Shown here piece by piece: positions 59,095 through 64,000 of a stretch of DNA of 64,000 bases; the stretch's first letter is position 1, and every line of letters starts with the position of its first letter. Under the pieces are notes generated by a model. That model ran no database searches. It saw only the letters and a program-made list of their open reading frames with translations, and had not been told where the DNA came from. The stretch is from assembly GCA_034432935.1 (NCBI GenBank), contig DAOUBD010000018.1, forward strand, positions 80,549 to 144,548. Direction: 5' to 3'. Source of the DNA: DAOUAG01 sp034432935. Its GTDB lineage: Bacteria; Chloroflexota; Dehalococcoidia; SM23-28-2; RBG-16-64-32. Position numbers and translations under genes: made by a program.

Positions 59095-59580
59095 TCAGAC
59101 AGATCTACGGAACTTCTTTTCCAGCGCCTTTAGGACATGGGGGGGAACAAGCTCTCCCACGTCATAGCCGAGGCTGGCCACTTCGCGGATGCGGTGCCCG
59201 CTGACGAAGAGGTGCTCCAGGCTGGCCATAAGGTATATGGACTCGATCTCAGGCGCCATCTTCTTGTTCATAAGGGCCATATCCAGCTCGGCCTCGAAGT
59301 CCGTGACAGCGCGGATGCCCCGCACCAAGACCTTCGCCTGTTCCCGGCGCGCGAAGTCCACGATGAGGCCATCGAAGGGTTTTACCTCCACGTTCTTCAC
59401 ATGCCGGATCGCCTCGCGGAACATTTCGACCCGCTCCTCGGTGGAGAATAGGGAGGCCGAAGGCCCAAGGTCGTAGATGGCCACCACCACCCGCTCGAAA
59501 AGGCTCGCCGCCCTCTGGGCGATGTCGACATGGCCGTTGGTCACCGGATCGAACCTACCCGGGTACACCGCAGTCAGCAA
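59095..59580 (-). CDS. coaD: Phosphopantetheine adenylyltransferase
   Basis: Fourth step of CoA synthesis: 4'-phosphopantetheine plus ATP gives dephospho-CoA. The 161-residue length is standard. AVYPGRFDPVTNGHVDIAQR at the N-terminus holds the TxGH-type nucleotide motif, and VRGIRAVTDFEAELDMALMN near residue 88 holds the conserved Arg. The second signature, usually ISSSxVRE, reads VSGHRIREVASLG here, with Gly-His in place of Ser-Ser. The change is at the ATP-binding loop and may be clade-specific. The operon is rsmD-coaD-coiled coil. Confidence 0.93.
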   Translation of the reverse strand: MLTAVYPGRFDPVTNGHVDIAQRAASLFERVVVAIYDLGPSASLFSTEERVEMFREAIRHVKNVEVKPFDGLIVDFARREQAKVLVRGIRAVTDFEAELDMALMNKKMAPEIESIYLMASLEHLFVSGHRIREVASLGYDVGELVPPHVLKALEKKFRRSV

Positions 59581-59590
59581 GGGTCACCTC

Positions 59591-60139
59591 CTACCGATAG
59601 ATCGACACCGCGCTGTCACCGTGCCGTCGTACGCTCACCAGGGACAACGCCCCCAAGGAGCCTCTCGGCTCCTCGCGGGCACTGTGCTCCAAGACGAGTA
59701 CCGTATGGTCCGGCTGCACCAGAGGCGAGGCCGCCAGGGCCGCCAAAGCCGCCAATGCGCCTGGGTCGCCGTATGGGGGATCGGCCAGGACGAGGGTGTA
59801 TACGCCCTGCAAGCGGGTCAGCGCCTTCTCCACAGGGAGGCAGTGGACCATCGCCGAGCCTTCGAATCCCGTGGCCCTCAGGTTCTCGCGGATCACAGCA
59901 CAGGCGCCCGGATCCCGCTCCACAAAGTCGCACCAGAGGGCGCCCCGGCTCAGCGCCTCGATCCCCAGGGCGCCGCTGCCGGCGTAGAGGTCTAGCACCC
60001 GGGAGAGATCGGCGCCCATGGACGCCAGCGCCGAGAAGACAGCCCCCCGTACCAGGTCGCTAGTAGGCCTGGTGCGTCCTGGAGGGCCAGGTGGCCCCTT
60101 GAGGCGCCTCCCCTTCGCCCTTCCCGCAATCACTCGCAT
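59591..60139 (-). CDS. rsmD: 16S rRNA (guanine-966-N2)-methyltransferase
   Basis: Methylates G966 of 16S rRNA. The 182-residue protein has MRVIAGRAKGRRL at the N-terminus, TRPTSDLVRGAVFSALAS near residue 23, the SAM site VLDLYAGSGALGIEALSRGA near residue 48, and the catalytic LADPPYGDP near residue 119. It precedes coaD by ten bases, a pair found in many bacteria. Confidence 0.93.
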   Translation of the reverse strand: MRVIAGRAKGRRLKGPPGPPGRTRPTSDLVRGAVFSALASMGADLSRVLDLYAGSGALGIEALSRGALWCDFVERDPGACAVIRENLRATGFEGSAMVHCLPVEKALTRLQGVYTLVLADPPYGDPGALAALAALAASPLVQPDHTVLVLEHSAREEPRGSLGALSLVSVRRHGDSAVSIYR

Positions 60140-60154
60140 CGGTGGCCACCACCC

Positions 60155-62347
60155 TCACGACACGGTGACCTTGGCGCCATCTTGGTCGGCGTCTGAACGC
60201 CCATTCTCATCCGACACCACTACGGTCACGACGTTGTTCACGATGGTGCCGGATTCGGTTGGCGCAGTCTTCGTAAAGGTGCAAGTGATCTCATCGGCGC
60301 CGCCGTTGAAGGCGCCAACTCCATCGCCGTTGTCTGCTGCCAGCATCTCCCCGACGACGTTCTTGCCGCCAGCCGTAAGGCACTCCACCTCGCCGTACAC
60401 GCTGTCCAGCAGCGAATCGATGGTCACTGGGACCTCGCTGTCGTTGTCGATGGTCACCAAGTAGGTGACGGAGGAGCCGGGCGAGGTCGTCTCATCGTTG
60501 GTGAAATCGGGGTTGGAGTCGTCGCCGTCGGCTACAAGCCCCACCTCCGCCAGGACGCCGGCGGCAGGCGTCGGCGTGGGCGTTGGCGTCTCGCCTGGCG
60601 TCTCCAGCGGGGTGGGCGTGGGCGACTCCGGCGGGAAGGTCACCAGGGGTGTAGGCGATGGCTTGGGCGCTTCGCCCACCTCCACCGTAAGGCGCCGGCC
60701 GAACCGCCTCTCGCCGTCGCTCACCACGAGGATGATGGTGTAGGAGCCCTCCTTGGCGGGGATCCAGGTGGCAGTGGTGCCGGCGCCCGCGCCCAAGTCG
60801 CCGCCATCCGGCGCCTGCCAGATGGGCAGCAAGGCGCTACCGTTGGGACGCCGGAGGGTCACCGTCCCGGACTCCACGAGGCCGTTGACGGAAGGCCAGA
60901 TGTCGGCCACATCGGACTGAGCCGAGGCGTCGGCAACGGCGACGCCGCCAAGACCATAGGACTGGACGATCTCCAGCTTGAAGCCAAAGCTGAACACGTT
61001 TTCCACGTAGATGCGCCGCTGGTCCTGCCCAGCGGTAGTGAAGGTTACGGCCGCCGCATCGCTATTCCACCGCATGGCGCTGGCGCCTTCCGTCTCGTCC
61101 ATGTTCTTGGCGACCAACTTCACTGTGACCCCTGGCTGGATGTCCTTGGGGTCCTTCGGCTCCCTCACGACGGCCTCGGCCGCCAGGACCATCGCCTGGA
61201 GGTAGCCGATGGGCCGGGCGGTGCCGCCCGCGCCCGTCTCCACGCTAAAGGGGCTGACGACCAGCATCACCTTCGCCCGGTCCACATCCTTCAGGAGCTG
61301 GCTGATGGCGTCGGGCATCGTCTGCCAGTACAACACGGGATCTGCCACAGGGAGGACCTTGATCATGTCGGCGGACCGACCGAGAGCCTTCCAGTCGTAG
61401 GCCTGACGTTGGGAGGCAGGGGGCGGGAGGGTGAGGCTCAGCCGCTTTCCGGAATTGTGCAGCCGCTGGGCCAAGCTGTCCACAAAGTCCGTGAAGGACT
61501 GCCGCAAACCTGGGTCTACGGACGGGTACTCCAGGTCGATCCCGTCATAGCCGGCGCCTGTCACCAGCGACATGATGGCCTCTACGTGCTTCGCCCTCAG
61601 GTCCTCGCTGGCGAGGATGTCGTTGACGACGGCTGCCGTGTCCGCGGCGCTGCCGACGATAGTAGGCATAAGGGCGTAGGTGCGCTGTTCCGGCACCTTC
61701 GTGGCGGTGCCCCGGACGGACCCGTCGGCCGCCGGGGCGTAGTCCCGCGGGTTCAGGATGTTGACTTTGGCTTCGGGGTGCAGGCTGGTGTTGGCTGGAA
61801 GGGAACCGGCGACCTGATAGGCCTGCGCCACCACTCGCAAGACCGCCACGTTGTCCGGGACTGAGGGAAAATCGCCCTCGGCCACCTTCCCATCCTTGAT
61901 GTCGGCTTCGCCCAGGCGCTGCCAGCGGCCCTCGATATAGGTGTAGAAACCGACCCCCGAAGGGTCCTGCACCTTCTCCTTAAGGGGCAGCCCGATGATG
62001 GCCGGCGTGTTCTTGTCCTTGGCCTGGAACTCGACAAACTCGCTGAGGGCCACCAGGCCGGGCGGGAGGGCAGGCATGGGCGCCAAACGGCCCTTGATGC
62101 CGGGGGCGATGTCCACGGTGCCGCTGGAGCTGCCGCCGTTGCCGCCTCCGCCGCCCAGGAGCGAAGAGAAGACAAAGACCATGACGATGACCAGGGCCAG
62201 GAAGGCGATGGTGCCGCCGATGATGATGGGCGCGGGGTCCCGTTCCGGCTTGCGCCTCAGCAGCCGGTCAAAGGGTCCCTCGGGGCGCGGCAGGTCACGC
62301 CGCAGCCGCCGCTCCGGGGGCTCTTCGCGGGGCGGAAATCTGCGCAT
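60155..62347 (-). CDS. Membrane-anchored GH18-like glycoside hydrolase
   Basis: A 730-residue protein. An Arg/Pro-rich cytoplasmic N-terminus of about 40 residues is followed by one membrane helix (IIIGGTIAFLALVIVMVFVF). The ectodomain (residues about 80-470) contains GAGYDGIDLEYPSVDPGLR, the GH18 DGIDxE motif with catalytic Glu, and WNSDAAAVTFTTAGQDQRRI. An Ig-like domain and a Thr/Pro linker (about residues 560-590) follow, then a DUF11-like C-terminal domain with Asp-rich loops. Chitinase or cell-wall (YaaH-like) activity is possible. The start is ATG at 62347; the frame extends to 62467. Confidence 0.82.
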   Translation of the reverse strand: MRRFPPREEPPERRLRRDLPRPEGPFDRLLRRKPERDPAPIIIGGTIAFLALVIVMVFVFSSLLGGGGGNGGSSSGTVDIAPGIKGRLAPMPALPPGLVALSEFVEFQAKDKNTPAIIGLPLKEKVQDPSGVGFYTYIEGRWQRLGEADIKDGKVAEGDFPSVPDNVAVLRVVAQAYQVAGSLPANTSLHPEAKVNILNPRDYAPAADGSVRGTATKVPEQRTYALMPTIVGSAADTAAVVNDILASEDLRAKHVEAIMSLVTGAGYDGIDLEYPSVDPGLRQSFTDFVDSLAQRLHNSGKRLSLTLPPPASQRQAYDWKALGRSADMIKVLPVADPVLYWQTMPDAISQLLKDVDRAKVMLVVSPFSVETGAGGTARPIGYLQAMVLAAEAVVREPKDPKDIQPGVTVKLVAKNMDETEGASAMRWNSDAAAVTFTTAGQDQRRIYVENVFSFGFKLEIVQSYGLGGVAVADASAQSDVADIWPSVNGLVESGTVTLRRPNGSALLPIWQAPDGGDLGAGAGTTATWIPAKEGSYTIILVVSDGERRFGRRLTVEVGEAPKPSPTPLVTFPPESPTPTPLETPGETPTPTPTPAAGVLAEVGLVADGDDSNPDFTNDETTSPGSSVTYLVTIDNDSEVPVTIDSLLDSVYGEVECLTAGGKNVVGEMLAADNGDGVGAFNGGADEITCTFTKTAPTESGTIVNNVVTVVVSDENGRSDADQDGAKVTVS

Positions 62348-62462
62348 GGTTGTGAGGAGAACCTCCCGCTCGCCGCACGCTCCGGGCGCGCCGGCGCGAG
62401 TCAGCGGTAGTGTACCATAGCGCCCCGCTGAGCAAAAAGCGGAAGCATAAGGCCGGGTCGTG

Positions 62463-62468
62463 TACAAT
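62463..62468 (+). promoter_or_regulatory. -10 element of the LLM oxidoreductase gene
   Basis: TACAAT lies 41 bases before the ATG at 62510. No convincing -35 is seen. The leader carries GGGAGGTG six bases before the start. Confidence 0.5.
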
Positions 62469-62509
62469 CGTCGCGGCCACGAAAACCCCAGGAGCGGGAG
62501 GTGTCACAC

Positions 62510-63379
62510 ATGAAGTTCACGCTGCCGGTGGTACTCACGCCCCCGGAGCAGTACCTGGCCATCGCCCGGGCTGCCGAAGAGGCCGGCTGGGACAGCATCA
62601 CGGTCCCGGACCACGTTTTCTATCCAGAGGTGACCTCCGGCAAGTACCCTTACACGGCGGACGGCCAGCGGTTCTGGTCGGCTGATACCGAATGGATAGA
62701 CCCCTGGGTGGCCATCCCGGCCATGGCGGCCGTTACGAGCCGGATACGCTTCTACACCAACGTCCTAAAGCTGGCCATCCGCAAACCCCTTCTTGTCGCC
62801 AAGACCGTTGGCTCCGCTGCCGTTCTTTCGGGCGAGCGGGTGGCCCTGGGCGTGGGCCTGAGCTGGATGCCGGAGGAGTTCAAATACCTCGGCGAGGATA
62901 TGCGCACCCGGGGCGCCAGAGTCGATGAGGCCATCCAGATCATCCGCCTGGTTCTGGGCGGGGGCATGGTGGAGTTTCACGGCCGGTATTACGATTTCGA
63001 CCGCCTGCAGATGTCGCCTGCTCCCAAGAAGCCCGTACCGATCTACGTGGGCGGGCTGACAGAGCCGGCGCTGCGACGGGCCGCGCGGCTGGGCGACGGA
63101 TGGATATCCGTCGTGAACCGGGAAGACGAGATCCGTGAGCGCATCGAGCGGCTGGCCGAACTGCGCCGCCAATACGGGCGTGACCGCGAACCCTTCGTCA
63201 TCTCGGTCATGTGTCCCGAGGCCAGGACGGAGGCCAGCATCCGGCGGCTGGAGGAGATGGGCGTCACCCATCTCCAGGTCATGCCCTGGTACCTGTACGG
63301 AGGCGACCCGAACCGGCTGGAGACGAAGCTGGAGGCGGTGCGGCGCTACGCCGACGAGATGATCGCCCGCTTCGCCTAG
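62510..63379 (+). CDS. LLM-class F420-dependent oxidoreductase
   Basis: A 289-residue luciferase-like monooxygenase-fold enzyme using coenzyme F420. N-terminal FTLPVVLTPPEQYLAIARAA and WDSITVPDHVFYP, then LSGERVALGVGLSWMPEEF near residue 110 (the LGVGxGW-like motif), and PIYVGGLTEPALRRAARLGDGW near residue 180 are family marks. The ATG at 62510 is chosen over GTG 62501 because GGGAGGTG sits six bases before it. Substrate unknown; relatives reduce or oxidise aldehydes, alcohols or xenobiotics. Confidence 0.9.
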   Translation: MKFTLPVVLTPPEQYLAIARAAEEAGWDSITVPDHVFYPEVTSGKYPYTADGQRFWSADTEWIDPWVAIPAMAAVTSRIRFYTNVLKLAIRKPLLVAKTVGSAAVLSGERVALGVGLSWMPEEFKYLGEDMRTRGARVDEAIQIIRLVLGGGMVEFHGRYYDFDRLQMSPAPKKPVPIYVGGLTEPALRRAARLGDGWISVVNREDEIRERIERLAELRRQYGRDREPFVISVMCPEARTEASIRRLEEMGVTHLQVMPWYLYGGDPNRLETKLEAVRRYADEMIARFA

Positions 63380-63421
63380 GGCTTCGGCATCGGGCCCCGG
63401 GGCGGGCTGTCTCAGCCCAGC

Positions 63422-64000
63422 TCATGGTGGCTGCTTCATGATAAAGTCCCGCAGCTCAGATTCGAACTCTTGGAGCGTGAGGCCGGTCACTTCCTGGAAT
63501 GCCTCCTCGAAAGACGTCGGGGTGTGCCCTTCGGAGCCCCGCAGTATTCGCGCGGGGGCTTTTGGGCCCGCCAGTTCCTCCAGAAACATGAAAGCGGCTC
63601 TGACCTTGAATGCGAAGATGAAGGGATCGACGCTGTTCCGCGTTTTCTCCGCAAATTCCCGATATTGCTCCCAGGTTGCTAGCGAGGACAACGGGCGGTC
63701 ACGGCCGGCCCGCACGTCCTCTTGGACGAGGGTTAGCCAGTTGCTATAGCGCATCCCCGTGACCTTTGATGCGGCCCAGGCGGCCATGCCTTCGGTGAAC
63801 CACACCGGGGAACCCACGGTCCCGCCTACGTGCGACTGGACGATGTGGAAGTACTCGTGCACCGCTGTCCCCGCTACCCATCTGGGCACGCTTATGACAC
63901 CGGCGTCGATATAAGCCGCATCGAGACCGGTTTTGGGGTCGGTTCCCACGGTGCCCCAGAAGATCCGATACTCTTCGGCCATGTTCTTGCCCCATCCTGC
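63422..64000 (-). CDS. Partial metallopeptidase (MA clan, gluzincin-like)
   Basis: The 3' part of a gene that runs off the right edge; the frame is open to 64000, so the ATG at 63982 is probably internal. The visible 193 residues contain VAGTAVHEYFHIVQSHVGG with HExxH, then PVWFTEGMAAWAASKVTG with the downstream Glu, and a helical C-terminal part (SFEEAFQEVTGLTLQEFESE). It shares this layout with the peptidase-MA-like proteins at 20192 and 56475. A signal peptide would lie outside the window. Confidence 0.78.
   Translation of the reverse strand, partial: AGWGKNMAEEYRIFWGTVGTDPKTGLDAAYIDAGVISVPRWVAGTAVHEYFHIVQSHVGGTVGSPVWFTEGMAAWAASKVTGMRYSNWLTLVQEDVRAGRDRPLSSLATWEQYREFAEKTRNSVDPFIFAFKVRAAFMFLEELAGPKAPARILRGSEGHTPTSFEEAFQEVTGLTLQEFESELRDFIMKQPP

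Noticed and set aside
1..64000. Mobile elements, prophage or secretion island
   Set aside because: No transposase, integrase, phage structural gene or att-like repeat was found.

Overview
The window is a gene-dense, high-GC stretch of bacterial chromosome with short intergenic gaps, many 1-8 bp start/stop overlaps, two tRNA genes and no phage, transposase or CRISPR array. The mix of genes suggests a member of Chloroflexota, most likely near Dehalococcoidia. The clues are ThyX rather than ThyA, F420-type enzymes (Ddn-like and LLM proteins), secreted proteins with Thr-Pro linkers, a dockerin-like tail, an actinobacterial-style PI-mannoside gene set and a leuS T-box. This placement is an inference from gene content, not a phylogenetic result.

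Layout. 1-3791 (minus): branched-chain amino acid ABC transporter (substrate-binding protein start, livM, livH, livF, livG). 3940-7126 (minus): tyrS, ribF and a URO-D-family protein, coupled by 4-bp overlaps. 7256-8879: MOSC protein and thyX. 9023-14723 (plus): acpS, a MerR/cyclase/YHS fusion, nnr, recJ and a Ddn-like protein. 14720-21526: two enoyl-CoA hydratases, DUF763, endonuclease V, prfB with its +1 frameshift, and a membrane-anchored metallopeptidase. 21536-25720 (minus): a tightly coupled lipid operon (PatA-like acyltransferase, PHP protein, PimA-like glycosyltransferase, PI-phosphate-synthase-like enzyme) ending in a protein disulfide oxidoreductase with an in-frame UGA at its catalytic cysteine. 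25879-30253: lipoprotein, sucC, a tandem DinB protein, sucD, ferredoxin and tRNA-Ser(GCU). 30367-35564: VOC protein, VTT protein, miaB, an NrtR-like Nudix regulator and three tandem lipoproteins. 35690-45004: dockerin-tailed matrixin, amidase, TIM-barrel protein, a repeat element, PH-domain protein, proS, sortase and CAP protein. 45150-50036: rsmG, Yip1-like protein, MFS transporter, pncA and pncB. 50097-55918: CaiB-type CoA transferase, two small membrane proteins, tRNA-Ala(GGC), then a T-box, an MgtC-family gene and leuS. 55997-64000: SRPBCC protein, metallopeptidase, coiled-coil protein, coaD, rsmD, a GH18-like protein, an LLM oxidoreductase and a partial metallopeptidase.

The strongest unusual signal is at 21536-22279. 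A tandem-thioredoxin protein disulfide oxidoreductase is interrupted by TGA exactly at the first cysteine of its C-terminal CPYC motif. A small GC hairpin follows at the distance expected of a bacterial SECIS. Read as selenocysteine, this is a 247-residue selenoprotein (UPYC) translationally coupled to the PI-lipid operon. Other notable items are a tyrosyl-tRNA synthetase whose HIGH motif reads TLGW, the cyclase fusion with a YHS tail, a T-box with a readable CUC specifier controlling mgtC-leuS, a complete PI-mannoside-type cluster, and three convergent gene pairs that share a CTAG stop palindrome.
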